Of a stretch of 64,000 nucleotides of DNA, positions 27,329 to 36,010 are shown piece by piece (position 1 is the stretch's first letter; every line of letters begins with the position of its first letter). Location of the stretch: contig JANRJC010000051.1 of the NCBI GenBank assembly GCA_033764335.1, forward strand, positions 1 to 64,000, written 5' to 3'. The notes under the pieces are model-generated. The model was not told where the DNA came from. It saw nothing but the letters and a program-made list of their open reading frames with translations, and searched no databases. This stretch comes from JAGQVA01 sp033764335. GTDB taxonomy: Bacteria > Bacteroidota > Bacteroidia > J057. Made by a program: the position numbers and the translations under genes.

Positions 27329-27331
27329 TTA

Positions 27332-27347
27332 TGTCTGATATCTGACA
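27332..27347 (-). promoter_or_regulatory. Near-palindrome in the CHAT leader
   Basis: TGTC-T-GATATC-T-GACA is a 16-bp inverted repeat with one mismatched pair, 4 nt upstream of the CHAT ATG. It could be an operator or a leader hairpin; no regulator is encoded nearby. Confidence 0.35.
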
Positions 27348-27458
27348 CGCGGAAAGGAATATCTGGATTAATTTTCGATAATTAACTTACTTTGTTACAA
27401 CCGATTTACGAAACAATTTCTTTTGCAAAAGAGAAGCCAAACAGAATATTTACATAAT

Positions 27459-28106
27459 ATGAAATTTTTTATTGATACTGCAAACCTTGACGAAATCCGG
27501 GAAGCCAGCCAGATGGGCATTCTCGACGGTGTAACCACCAACCCTTCGCTTATGGCGAAGGAAGGCATAACGGATGTTACGGGTCACTATCTCCGAATTT
27601 GTGAGATGGTAGATGGTGATGTGAGTGCCGAAGTCATTTCTACCGATTACGAAGGCATTGTCCGGGAGGGACGGGAACTGGTCAAAATTCACCCCAATAT
27701 CACCGTCAAAATTCCGATGATTAAGGAAGGCGTAAAAGCCATCAAAACTCTTTCTTCGGAAGGCGTAAAAATTAATACTACGCTGATATTCAACGCGATT
27801 CAGGCACTGGTAGCCGCTAAAGCCGGTGCCAAATACGTCAGTCCGTTTATCGGAAGGCTCGACGACATCGGCCAGGATGGGATGGAATTAATCCATGACA
27901 TCCGGCAAATTTTTGATAATTACGGGATTGAAACCCAGATACTTGCCGCCAGTATTCGCCACAACCAGCACTTGCTTGCCTGTGCCCTGGCCGGAGCCGA
28001 CGTAGCGACCATGCCTTTTAATGTAATCGCCAGCATGATCAAACACCCACTGACCGACAGCGGTCTAGCGAAGTTCCTCGCCGATCACGCGAAAAGCAAA
28101 CAGTGA
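27459..28106 (+). CDS. fsa: Transaldolase / fructose-6-phosphate aldolase family protein
   Basis: A 215-residue TIM-barrel enzyme beginning MKFFIDTANLDEIREA, the hallmark of the short transaldolase/FSA class. The Schiff-base lysine is Lys84 in NITVKIPMIKEG, and the family motif GVTTNPSLMAKEG is intact. It catalyses either transfer of a dihydroxyacetone unit (transaldolase) or cleavage of fructose 6-phosphate; sequence alone does not separate the two. ATG 27459 is chosen; the frame is open 36 nt further upstream. The gene is divergent from the CHAT gene and is followed by two strong palindromes. Confidence 0.92.
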   Translation: MKFFIDTANLDEIREASQMGILDGVTTNPSLMAKEGITDVTGHYLRICEMVDGDVSAEVISTDYEGIVREGRELVKIHPNITVKIPMIKEGVKAIKTLSSEGVKINTTLIFNAIQALVAAKAGAKYVSPFIGRLDDIGQDGMELIHDIRQIFDNYGIETQILAASIRHNQHLLACALAGADVATMPFNVIASMIKHPLTDSGLAKFLADHAKSKQ

Positions 28107-28116
28107 TGCACCCCGC

Positions 28117-28136
28117 CGGTGGCTTCGAAGCCACCG
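28117..28136 (+). repeat. 20-bp perfect palindrome after fsa
   Basis: The core GGTGGCTTCGAAGCCACC is self-complementary and extends by one C-G pair. It starts 11 nt after the fsa stop. There is no T-run, so it is more like a repeated palindromic element than a textbook terminator. Confidence 0.75.
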
Positions 28137-28145
28137 TGACGAGAA

Positions 28146-28168
28146 AGAGAGATGCAAGGCATCTCTCT
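28146..28168 (+). repeat. Second hairpin: 10-bp stem, 3-nt loop
   Basis: AGAGAGATGC and GCATCTCTCT pair perfectly around an AAG loop, 9 nt after the first palindrome. No T-run follows. Together with the first palindrome it forms a double-hairpin unit typical of REP-like intergenic repeats. Confidence 0.7.
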
Positions 28169-28390
28169 CTCATCAGGCGGCTAAAATTAAGGAGAACTCA
28201 ATAACTTTTGTTTGCAAAAAGGAATTGCATTAGGCTGTATTATTTGTTGGAAAAGTAGCTGGTCCTCTATATGTGTGTTTGTTTAGGTTGATCAAAGGAA
28301 GAACGAAGGCAACTGTGGAATATTTTAAGTGAAACAAAATTTCACAATTTTCAGTATATATTGAAAGATGTCAACCTTAATATTTGAGCC

Positions 28391-28747
28391 ATGACACTTA
28401 CCGTATATACTTACCTGATTTACCTGCTTACTTCCCTGATGCTTACCCTTTGGGTGGGGCGTTCTCTTTTCCACAACGGGCGCGCTTTTCTGCTGGAAAT
28501 TTTTCATGGAAAAGAAACCCTTGCCGACAGCATCAATCAATTGCTGCTTGTTGGTTTTTACTTGGTAAATATCGGATATATCAGCCTCACCATGTATATC
28601 GGCATGGACATCCGCACCTTCGAAGAAGTAATAGAAAAACTCAGCTACAAGATCGGGATGATAATGATTGTGTTGGCCGGTATCCACTTTCTGAACCTGA
28701 TTGTGCTATACCGTATGCGGCGCGGGCGCACGCCGGAGATGGGGTGA
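28391..28747 (+). CDS. Small membrane protein with three helices
   Basis: The 118-residue protein starts MTLTVYTYLIYLLTSLMLTL. It has hydrophobic helices at about 6-25, 50-72 and 88-108, with a basic C-terminus (YRMRRGRTPEMG). The middle section NQLLLVGFYLVNIGYISLTM is very regular, and I recall similar sequences as conserved uncharacterised membrane proteins in Bacteroidota. It lies between fsa and sucC on the same strand, but 122 nt and a separate sucC promoter argue against an operon with sucC. Confidence 0.75.
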   Translation: MTLTVYTYLIYLLTSLMLTLWVGRSLFHNGRAFLLEIFHGKETLADSINQLLLVGFYLVNIGYISLTMYIGMDIRTFEEVIEKLSYKIGMIMIVLAGIHFLNLIVLYRMRRGRTPEMG

Positions 28748-28806
28748 GAGCGGGGGCGAAGTTTTCCGAGGCTATAAATATGCCTCCCACTAATTACAGC
28801 TAAAGG

Positions 28807-28837
28807 TTTGAAAAGTGGAATCCCCAACCTAAATTTG
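28807..28837 (+). promoter_or_regulatory. Complete Bacteroidota promoter of sucC
   Basis: A -33 TTTG (28807-28810), a 19-nt spacer and a -7 TAAATTTG (28830-28837) match the TTTG-N19-TAnnTTTG consensus fully. The ATG of sucC follows 31 nt later. This is the best promoter in the window. Confidence 0.7.
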
Positions 28838-28868
28838 GGCAGTAATTTTCACCGGAATAACTCCCATT

Positions 28869-30083
28869 ATGAAACTTCACGAATATCAGGCAAAAGAAAT
28901 TATCAAATCCTATGGTGTTCCCATTCAGGAAGGTTTTGTTGCAGCTACTGTTGAAGAGGCCGTAGCCGCCGCAAAAAAGCTTTATGACAATCCGGAGGGC
29001 AAGTTTTTTGTCGTAAAAGCTCAGATTCATGCAGGGGGAAGGGGAAAGGGTACCATTAAGGAAACCGGAGCCAAAGGTGTTGTCGTAGCCAAAGGGCTGG
29101 ATGCTCTGAAAGAAACCGCCGGAAAAATCTTGGGGGGAACTCTCGTTACGATTCAGAATGAAGCTGCCGGAGGCAGTGTCGTACACAAAATCCTCATCGC
29201 AGAGGATATGTATTATCCCGGCCCCTCCGAGCGCAAAGAATACTACCTCAGTATTACTCTCGACCGTGAAAAGGGCAAAGATGTGATCATCGCTTCGAGC
29301 GAAGGAGGCATGAATATCGAAGAAGTAGCGGCGGAGCATCCGGACAAAATTGTGAAGGAATGGATTGACCCGGCCGTAGGGCTTCAGGCATTTCAAATTC
29401 GGAAAATCGCTTTTGGTCTCGGCCTTTCCGGCGAGGCATTGAAAAGTGGCTCGAAATTTATCGCATCTCTGTATAAAGCTTATAAAGGCACGGACGCAGA
29501 TATGCTGGAAATAAACCCCATGTTTAAAACCGCCGACGACAAAGTAGTTGCGGTGGATTGTAAACTCAGCATTGATGGCAATGCGCTCTACCGCCACCCC
29601 GATTTTGATTCATTACGCGACACTTCGGAAGAAAATCCGCTGGAAGTCGAAGCCTCTGAATCCAAACTTAACTATATCAAACTCGATGGCAACGTGGGCT
29701 GTATGGTAAACGGTGCGGGGCTGGCTATGGCGAGTATGGATATGATCAAACTCTCCGGCGGCGAACCGGCCAATTTCCTTGACGTGGGCGGCGGCGCAAG
29801 TGCCGAAACCGTTGAAAAAGGTTTCCGCATTATTCTCAAAGATCCCAATGTAAAGGCTATCCTCGTCAATATCTTCGGCGGAATTGTCCGCTGCGACCGC
29901 GTGGCCAACGGGGTAGTGGAAGCTTATAAAAATATCGGCGAAATTCCGGTTCCCATCATTGTTCGCCTCCAGGGTACGAATGCGGAACTGGGCGCAAAAA
30001 TCATTGATGAATCCGGACTGAAAGTGACTTCCGCTATTACGCTTTCAGATGCAGCTGCGAAAGTGAAAATGGCTCTCTCCTGA
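28869..30083 (+). CDS. sucC: Succinyl-CoA synthetase beta subunit
   Basis: This is the nucleotide-binding subunit of the TCA-cycle enzyme that makes ATP or GTP from succinyl-CoA. The 404-residue ATP-grasp protein starts MKLHEYQAKEIIKSYGVP. The lid sequence (KAQIHAGGRGKGTIKETGAK), the phosphohistidine-contact region and the C-terminal flavodoxin-like domain (GGGASAETVEKGFRIILKDP, NIFGGIVRCDRVANGV) are intact. The alpha subunit sucD is not adjacent; split loci are common in this phylum. It has its own promoter. Confidence 0.95.
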   Translation: MKLHEYQAKEIIKSYGVPIQEGFVAATVEEAVAAAKKLYDNPEGKFFVVKAQIHAGGRGKGTIKETGAKGVVVAKGLDALKETAGKILGGTLVTIQNEAAGGSVVHKILIAEDMYYPGPSERKEYYLSITLDREKGKDVIIASSEGGMNIEEVAAEHPDKIVKEWIDPAVGLQAFQIRKIAFGLGLSGEALKSGSKFIASLYKAYKGTDADMLEINPMFKTADDKVVAVDCKLSIDGNALYRHPDFDSLRDTSEENPLEVEASESKLNYIKLDGNVGCMVNGAGLAMASMDMIKLSGGEPANFLDVGGGASAETVEKGFRIILKDPNVKAILVNIFGGIVRCDRVANGVVEAYKNIGEIPVPIIVRLQGTNAELGAKIIDESGLKVTSAITLSDAAAKVKMALS

Positions 30084-30145
30084 TACTCTCGCTTCTTCCG
30101 AATATTTAGGCTTTCAGGGCGTTATCATAAATAAGACTTTCAGAC

Positions 30146-30370
30146 ATGAAACTTATCACAGTCTTATGGGGTATCCTGGGGGCCATCCTGTTGATAATCA
30201 GCCAGATACTGAAGGTGCTCCATTTTCAGGGCGGCGGCGAATTTAATATCGCCGGATTGATTGTTGTATCTATATTTGCCCTAGCGGTAGGTATTCAGTC
30301 CTGGCGCGCCAACCGCAATCATCACTATTCCCAAAAAATTGAGGAAATCGGTAAGAAAGAAGACGAGTAA
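30146..30370 (+). CDS. Small two-helix membrane protein (GldL-like hairpin)
   Basis: The 74-residue protein MKLITVLWGILGAILLIISQ has two hydrophobic helices around a short polar turn (VLHFQGGGEFN) and a charged tail (KIEEIGKKEDE). The 'KILHF-GxxE' turn recalls the N-terminal hairpin of GldL, the T9SS/gliding motor stator, but the long cytoplasmic part of GldL is missing. I infer only a distant or convergent resemblance. It is 62 nt after sucC and could be co-transcribed. Confidence 0.65.
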   Translation: MKLITVLWGILGAILLIISQILKVLHFQGGGEFNIAGLIVVSIFALAVGIQSWRANRNHHYSQKIEEIGKKEDE

Positions 30371-30436
30371 AGGGCTTATTTTGACCACTCACGCACCTCG
30401 GTGTACATTCCTTTCGTTCAAGCCTTAATTTAGCAG

Positions 30437-30468
30437 GAACCTTAGTTTCTGAACCTTAGTTTTTGAAC
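30437..30468 (+). repeat. 14-bp tandem repeat upstream of the type B cargo gene
   Basis: GAACCTTAGTTTCT is followed directly by GAACCTTAGTTTTT and GAAC. The second copy creates a TAGTTTTTG string similar to a -7 box, 12-28 nt before the gene start, so copy number or slippage here could affect the promoter. Confidence 0.6.
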
Positions 30469-30479
30469 GATTACCGTGA

Positions 30480-32909
30480 ATGCGGTCTGGAAAACAGATA
30501 AAGCTTATGACCCCTACCAGCGTACCGCGACGTTGTCCTGCCTTGTTCTACTGGATTATTGCCACAATTATTATTTTTTCTTCTTCCTCCATTCAGGCAC
30601 AGACGCTGCTGTATTCGGAAGATTTTGAGTCATGGAATGGATCGCTTACCTGCCTGTCCGGCTGGAACTGTGGTACAACCAATACCTGCACATCGGGTTT
30701 GGCGTGTAATTGGGGGCGAAATGATATTTTCGGAACAATTGCCCAGCCTGCTGCCTCTGACTGTGACGGAAGTGGTTTTTATGCCCGCTGTAATACCAGC
30801 CAGATGGTTTTTGGGGATGTGCCCTCTCTCGTAACTCCTAACATAAATCTGAGTGCCATACCCGCTACTGATCCGGTGGATCTTTCTTTTTGTATAATCA
30901 ACACCAGCAGTCAGTTGATTGACAGTGATGGTTTTCAGGTTTCTTTTTCCAACAATGGCGGCGTCACCTGGCAGGCTTTTTACCTGGATTTTAATGTTTA
31001 CAGTTCCTGGACAAACCTGGTCGTATCGGTACCAGGTACTTATCGGTCCGCCAGTTTCCGTATTCGGTTTGACGGACTTGCCAACCTCGCCACGGGTGAT
31101 ATAGGTCTGGATGAGGTAGTTTTGATGAACAATGCCCTCATTTGTGAAGCTTCTGCCAGTACAATTTCGGTTTTTGGTCCCACTCAGGTCTGCCGGGATA
31201 GTTTTTCAGATGTTCTGATGTTTTCCCAGACAAGTATTCAAAGTCCTGGTTATGCCTACATTATCACGGATACGCTGGGATATATAAATACAGTATTGGC
31301 AGACAATGATTATGATTTTAATGAATTGGCTCCCGAAAAATATGAAATCATCGGTGTGTCATACTCCGGATTGTTAAGTGCCGAACTGGGAAAACATACT
31401 GACAGCATTTCCGCAACCGGCTGTCATATCCTTTCTACCAATAAATTAAAAGTAAGTGTTCAGGAAATAACGGCTTCTGCATTTGTAGTTTCGGACTACA
31501 ACGGTGTGGCAATCAGTAAAAAAGGTGCGAGAGACGGAGCCGTAACCGTAGCTACTTCGGGAGGGTCGGGAGTTTATGGCTATACTTGGAATACGACTCC
31601 TGTGCAAACCTCTAATATTGCCATTGGTCTGGGAACTGGTGTTTATACGGCAACGGTTTCAGATACTACGGGATGTGTGGCGACTGCTTCGGTAAGCCTT
31701 TCAGAACCCGATTCTCTGGGCGCTGTGATTTTTGCGGCATCGGATTTTAATGGTTCACCCGTCAGTTGCAGCGGTGCTGCGGATGGTATTATAAAAGTCG
31801 TTCCCAATGGTGGAGTAGGGGGGTATTCCTATAAATGGCTGCATAACCCTTCGACAAACAGCGAAGTGATCTCCGGGCTATCCGCAGGGTTTTATACCGT
31901 TACGGTAAAGGATGCCAATGGCGCCGACAAAACCGTCTCGCTGGAGCTTACCGATCCTGCGGAATTGCAGGTGCAAAGTATCGTTTCTCCGGTTGTTTGC
32001 AGCAATCAGGCTGACGGTGTCATTACCCTTCACGCTTCTGGCGGAACCGTTCCTTATACCTACGACTGGGAGCATGGGCCTTCGACTCCTTCGCTGGAAG
32101 GGCTTTCATCCGGTATTTACCGATGTAAAATTACCGACGCCAATGGTTGTTCGGTGACAGAACCATTTACGTTAACGGATATACCTCCCATGGCGATTGA
32201 AGGAGTCGTTGGCGACAATGATTGTTTTGCCGGTCAGGAAGGATATATTGCCGCAACGGTAAATGGTGGCACCGGTCCTTATCTGTTTTCCTGGTCAACG
32301 GGTGAGGAGGTTCAGGACGTATTTCATTTGGCAGCGGGCAGTTATAGCCTTACTGTGGCGGATTCTAAAGGCTGTACCGCTTCCCGGATTTTTGAGGTAA
32401 GCCAGCCGGAGCAAATAGTTGCAGAAATAACTACTAAGGCAGATAATGGCAGAGGTATCGGATCGGCAACGGTTTCGGTTTCCGGCGGCATCCCTCCTTA
32501 TGAGTACTATTGGAGCAATGGCGATAATGATGAAACCGCCAATGGCCTTCGGGTAGGAACTTATTCCCTTACCATCCGGGATGCCAGTGGTTGTGAAATG
32601 ATAAAAGAATTTGAAGTCAGTCCCAATGACCGGCCCGACTGTGTGGAGATTCATATCGGTTTTTCTCCGAATGGAGATGGGATTAATGAGACGCTGTATA
32701 TCCCCTGCATCGAATTTTTTCCTCAAAACAAACTGACCATCGTCAACCGTTGGGGACAGGAATTATTTTATGCCGAAGGGTATGACAATCTTTGGGAAGG
32801 TACTGTAAATGGGCAGCCACTTCCCGATGGAACTTATTTTTACATTCTTGAAATTCAAACCACCCAAAACCGCCGCCAATTTAAAGGAACGGTAAACATC
32901 GTCCGTTAG
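30480..32909 (+). CDS. Secreted adhesin-like protein with SprB-type repeats and T9SS type B sorting domain
   Basis: The 809-residue protein has a signal peptide (residues ~1-41; ATG 30507 is an alternative start). A MAM/LamG-like N-terminal domain (SEDFESWNGS..., residues 45-215) comes next. About five SprB-type repeats follow (e.g. SDFNGSPVSCSGAADGIIKV; ASGGTVPYTYDWEHGPSTP). The C-terminal CHU_C domain contains IGFSPNGDGINETLYI and ends FKGTVNIVR. Such proteins are exported by T9SS and used in gliding or adhesion. The PorP/SprF gene begins 2 nt after the stop, the known arrangement for type B cargo. Confidence 0.88.
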   Translation: MRSGKQIKLMTPTSVPRRCPALFYWIIATIIIFSSSSIQAQTLLYSEDFESWNGSLTCLSGWNCGTTNTCTSGLACNWGRNDIFGTIAQPAASDCDGSGFYARCNTSQMVFGDVPSLVTPNINLSAIPATDPVDLSFCIINTSSQLIDSDGFQVSFSNNGGVTWQAFYLDFNVYSSWTNLVVSVPGTYRSASFRIRFDGLANLATGDIGLDEVVLMNNALICEASASTISVFGPTQVCRDSFSDVLMFSQTSIQSPGYAYIITDTLGYINTVLADNDYDFNELAPEKYEIIGVSYSGLLSAELGKHTDSISATGCHILSTNKLKVSVQEITASAFVVSDYNGVAISKKGARDGAVTVATSGGSGVYGYTWNTTPVQTSNIAIGLGTGVYTATVSDTTGCVATASVSLSEPDSLGAVIFAASDFNGSPVSCSGAADGIIKVVPNGGVGGYSYKWLHNPSTNSEVISGLSAGFYTVTVKDANGADKTVSLELTDPAELQVQSIVSPVVCSNQADGVITLHASGGTVPYTYDWEHGPSTPSLEGLSSGIYRCKITDANGCSVTEPFTLTDIPPMAIEGVVGDNDCFAGQEGYIAATVNGGTGPYLFSWSTGEEVQDVFHLAAGSYSLTVADSKGCTASRIFEVSQPEQIVAEITTKADNGRGIGSATVSVSGGIPPYEYYWSNGDNDETANGLRVGTYSLTIRDASGCEMIKEFEVSPNDRPDCVEIHIGFSPNGDGINETLYIPCIEFFPQNKLTIVNRWGQELFYAEGYDNLWEGTVNGQPLPDGTYFYILEIQTTQNRRQFKGTVNIVR

Positions 32910-32911
32910 AG

Positions 32912-33898
32912 ATGAAAAAACATATACCTATCCTCTGTTTTATCCTGCTCTTCTCCGGGGAAATTTTTGCCCAACAGGAACCCTTATTTTCGCAATACCG
33001 AACCAATGCTTTTGTGATTAATCCGGCGGTTGCCGGCAGTAGTGAGCACCATGAATTACGGTTCAACTTCCGTTCGCAATGGCGCCAGTTTCCCGGTGCT
33101 CCGCGCACCGTTTCGCTGACCTGGCAGGGTGCTATGGATGAAAAAAGCGGGGTGGGATTAATGGCCTTTGCAGACGCCGTCGGCCCTAATCAGCGTACGG
33201 GATTACAATTGGCTTATGCTTTTCACATTCCGATTGGCTATGAGGGTGTGAACGGCCAGAACAAACTGGCCTTGGGCATGGCCGGAAAATTTATGCAGTT
33301 CCGCTTTCAGGGCGAAAGGGTTTATTTTCAGGATACAAACGACCCGGCCATATATGGAGCCAGTCAGGGTTTGCTTATTGGGGATGTGGCATTTGGTGCA
33401 CATTTTTACAATGACAATTTTTTTGCCGGTTTTTCTGCTCCCAATCTGATGCAGAGCAGTTTTGGAACCACGCTTGACCAATCATCCCGATCACTTATCA
33501 GCAAATTATACCGGCATTATTTTGCCTTTGTCGGATACAAATTTGTTTATGACAATATGTCCATTGAGCCTTCCGTGCTGATCAAAAAAGTTCAGACAAC
33601 TCCTTACCAGATTGAGGGCAACATTCGGTTCTATTTTGTGGAGGATCGGTTTTTTGCCGGGGTTTCGTACCGCACCGATTGGTTTATGACTTTTATGGTA
33701 GGGGTTCATGCCAAAAACCTGCACTTTGTGTATTCTTCCGACCTGATGTTGCCCAATGCAAAACCGGGTTTACTTTACGGCGCATCCAATGAATTTACAT
33801 TGGGTTATGACATTGGTAGCGGATCGGGAGAGGGGAATACAAACACAAACAAAAGCGAGGATTCCGGGAGTTGGAAAAAGTTATATCGGGAAGAATAA
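32912..33898 (+). CDS. PorP/SprF-family T9SS membrane protein
   Basis: A 328-residue outer-membrane protein with a signal peptide (MKKHIPILCFILLFSGEIFA). The family opening QQEPLFSQYRTNAFVINPAV is intact, and aromatic barrel strands continue to about residue 300. PorP/SprF proteins help the T9SS export or anchor a particular type B cargo, usually the product of the gene beside them. Here that is the SprB-repeat protein 2 nt upstream. The C-terminal ~25 residues (GSGSGEGNTNTNKSEDSGSW) are a polar tail. Confidence 0.93.
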   Translation: MKKHIPILCFILLFSGEIFAQQEPLFSQYRTNAFVINPAVAGSSEHHELRFNFRSQWRQFPGAPRTVSLTWQGAMDEKSGVGLMAFADAVGPNQRTGLQLAYAFHIPIGYEGVNGQNKLALGMAGKFMQFRFQGERVYFQDTNDPAIYGASQGLLIGDVAFGAHFYNDNFFAGFSAPNLMQSSFGTTLDQSSRSLISKLYRHYFAFVGYKFVYDNMSIEPSVLIKKVQTTPYQIEGNIRFYFVEDRFFAGVSYRTDWFMTFMVGVHAKNLHFVYSSDLMLPNAKPGLLYGASNEFTLGYDIGSGSGEGNTNTNKSEDSGSWKKLYREE

Positions 33899-33902
33899 TG
33901 AG

Positions 33903-35363
33903 TTAATTTTCAATTCCCCCGAGGCATACATACTTAATTTCGAGATATTCTTCCATTCCATAGCGGGAACCTTCCCTTCCGATTCCACTTTCTTTGACTC
34001 CGCCAAAGGGGGCTTCTGCGGTTGAAACCAGTCCGGTATTGACCCCGACCATTCCATATTCAAGGGCTTCGGCTACCCGCCAGATGCGTGCATAGTCCCG
34101 GCCATAGAAGTAGGCTGCAAGCCCGGAGCGCGTATCGTTAGCCTTAGCGATAACCTCCGCTTCTGTACGGAAGGAAAATACGGGAGCTACCGGGCCAAAG
34201 ATTTCCTCTTGGCTTAGCTCCATTTCCGAAGTAACGTCTGTCAGCACGGTTGGTTCGTAGAAATTATTTCGGATTCCCCCCTTTTTTCCCCCTGTGAGGA
34301 TTTTCGCACCTTTGGCGGTGGCGTCGGTTACGAGTCGCTCGACCTTTTCGATCGCTGCCTGATTAATGAGTGGCCCGATGGTGACGCCGGGTTCCATACC
34401 CGAGCCGAAGGACTGGTTTTTTACGGCCAGGCTGAGTTTTTGAGTAAATGTTTCGTAGATAGTTTCCTGGACAAAAAAGCGGTTGGCGCATACACAGGTC
34501 TGGCCGGCGTTGCGGTATTTGGAGGTGATTGCCCCGTCCACAGCTGCATTTATATCTGCGTCTTCAAAGACAATAAAAGGCGCGTTGCCTCCGAGTTCCA
34601 GCGAAATTTTTTTTACCGTATCTGCACATTGGCGCATAAGAAGTTTTCCAATTTCGGTAGAGCCGGTAAAGGAAAGTTTTCGAACCAAAGGATGGGCAGT
34701 AAGGATTTTTCCCAGCGGTTCGGGATGTTGAGAGGTAATGACATTTAAGACCCCGGGAGGGAAACCCGCTTCTTCTGCCAAAACGGCGAGAGCCAGGGCG
34801 GAAAGCGGGGTTTCTTCCGCGGGTTTGATCACTACCGTACAGCCTGCGGCGAGTGCGGGAGCGACTTTGCGAGTAATCATGGCGATGGGAAAATTCCAGG
34901 GGGTAATTGCTGCGACCACCCCGACCGGCTGTTTTAGGACAAAAATGCGTTTATCGCGCTGAAAACCGGGAATAATATCGCCATACGCCCGACGGGCCTC
35001 TTCGGCAAACCATTGAATGAAAGATGCTCCATAAACAACTTCCCCTCGCGCCTCGGCGAGAGGTTTTCCCTGTTCGGCAGTCAGAATTTTTGCCATATCC
35101 TCCTGATGTTGCAGGATAAGGTCGTACCATTTCCGGAGAAGGTTGGCCCGTTCAGCGGCGGTATATTTTTTCCAGCGGTCAAAGGCTTGGGAGGCGGCTT
35201 CGATGGCCCTTACGGTTTCCGATGTCCCCATATCCGGAACCTCTCCGATACGAGAGCCATCAAAAGGATTTATCACCGGAAAAGTCCGGTTGTCGTAAGC
35301 GACAGACCACTCGCCGTCAATGAAGGCCTTGTGTTGGAGGAGGCGGGCATAATTTAGCTGCAT
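33903..35363 (-). CDS. gabD: Succinate-semialdehyde dehydrogenase (NADP+)
   Basis: The enzyme oxidises succinate semialdehyde to succinate in the GABA shunt. The 486-residue protein starts at ATG 35363 because MQLNYARLLQHKAFIDGEW aligns with the usual GabD N-terminus; ATG 35384 is an alternative. The catalytic Glu is in KISLELGGNAPFIVF and the Cys in RNAGQTCVCANRF. NAD(P)-binding ITPWNFPIAMITRK is intact. No gabT or GABA transporter is adjacent. Its start overlaps the end of an upstream small gene on the same strand. Confidence 0.92.
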   Translation of the reverse strand: MQLNYARLLQHKAFIDGEWSVAYDNRTFPVINPFDGSRIGEVPDMGTSETVRAIEAASQAFDRWKKYTAAERANLLRKWYDLILQHQEDMAKILTAEQGKPLAEARGEVVYGASFIQWFAEEARRAYGDIIPGFQRDKRIFVLKQPVGVVAAITPWNFPIAMITRKVAPALAAGCTVVIKPAEETPLSALALAVLAEEAGFPPGVLNVITSQHPEPLGKILTAHPLVRKLSFTGSTEIGKLLMRQCADTVKKISLELGGNAPFIVFEDADINAAVDGAITSKYRNAGQTCVCANRFFVQETIYETFTQKLSLAVKNQSFGSGMEPGVTIGPLINQAAIEKVERLVTDATAKGAKILTGGKKGGIRNNFYEPTVLTDVTSEMELSQEEIFGPVAPVFSFRTEAEVIAKANDTRSGLAAYFYGRDYARIWRVAEALEYGMVGVNTGLVSTAEAPFGGVKESGIGREGSRYGMEEYLEIKYVCLGGIEN

Positions 35364-35610
35364 GGTTTGGGTATTTGGGATCACAAAGATGAAGGATTAC
35401 ATAAGACCTTACAATAAGGTAATGTCGAGCAGCAATGGGCTCATAAATTTCCGCAATATTTTGAGCGAAAGGTTCCGTAAGCGGATAGCGGTCAATGATC
35501 TTGGGTTTGTCGGGCCAGTCTTTGACACTTTCAATCATATTTTTTTCGTAGTCAATCCGGTAATAAACAGGATAACCAGGAATTTTGCGGAAAACAGGAG
35601 CAAGGTACAT
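35317..35610 (-). CDS. Hypothetical small protein, tail overlapping gabD
   Basis: A 97-residue frame begins MYLAPVFRKIPGYPVYYRID and ends in a Pro-rich tail (LCPPPPTQGLH). It contains no recognisable domain. The central segment IDRYPLTEPFAQNIAEIYEP is predicted helical. The last ~16 residues lie inside the gabD start region, and 32 nt upstream is another small gene on the same strand. The two small genes look like a pair. They resemble a toxin-antitoxin-sized module but no toxin fold is evident. Confidence 0.55.
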   Translation of the reverse strand: MYLAPVFRKIPGYPVYYRIDYEKNMIESVKDWPDKPKIIDRYPLTEPFAQNIAEIYEPIAARHYLIVRSYVILHLCDPKYPNHAAKLCPPPPTQGLH

Positions 35611-35642
35611 AAGTAAAAATTAGGGGTTGGGCAAAATATCGT

Positions 35643-35906
35643 TCAGGGTTGATAATATAAATCTTTAAGGGTAAGCGGCGGATCGAAGGTAACGATATCG
35701 TTCATCGTTCGGCAAATGGTCACCATGTCGTGATAATCAAAGGTGCGATCCTGCTCATAATCATCAATTTTTGCGTACACTTTACGGTAAAAAGTGGTAT
35801 GCCATATCCGCAAACGCCAGCAAACCAGCGCTTTAATTTGTTCGACCGTTTTAGGATCATTAATTTGCTCAAATATGGCGTTGATTCTGTACTTTTGCGG
35901 CTTCAC
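35643..35906 (-). CDS. Hypothetical small helical protein
   Basis: An 87-residue protein, MKPQKYRINAIFEQINDPKT onwards, with a basic aromatic core (ALVCWRLRIWHTTFYRKVYA) and an acidic end (TFDPPLTLKDLYYQP). There are no membrane segments. It is divergent from an HTH gene whose intergenic region holds several inverted repeats, and it precedes the 97-residue gene. The function is unknown. Confidence 0.6.
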   Translation of the reverse strand: MKPQKYRINAIFEQINDPKTVEQIKALVCWRLRIWHTTFYRKVYAKIDDYEQDRTFDYHDMVTICRTMNDIVTFDPPLTLKDLYYQP

Positions 35907-35927
35907 GGGGGATGTTTTTGTCGTAAA

Positions 35928-36009
35928 TTGTAAGTATATTACAAGGCAATCAATACAAACGTAACGAAATTATTTCAATAATACAAATATTCGTTCACAA
36001 AGAAACGAA
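35928..36009. promoter_or_regulatory. Divergent regulatory region with clustered inverted repeats
   Basis: TTGTAA-N5-TTACAA lies at 35928-35944. AACGAA half-sites occur at 35963 and 36004 and an opposed TTCGTT at 35990, so TTCGTT-N8-AACGAA ends just before the HTH gene ATG. The spacing suits an autoregulatory site for that HTH protein, which could also control the divergent small genes. No full -33/-7 pair was found. Confidence 0.5.
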
Positions 36010-36010
36010 A

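Noticed and set aside
28117..28168. Double palindrome read as a terminator or CRISPR remnant
   Set aside because: No T-run and no repeated spacer structure.
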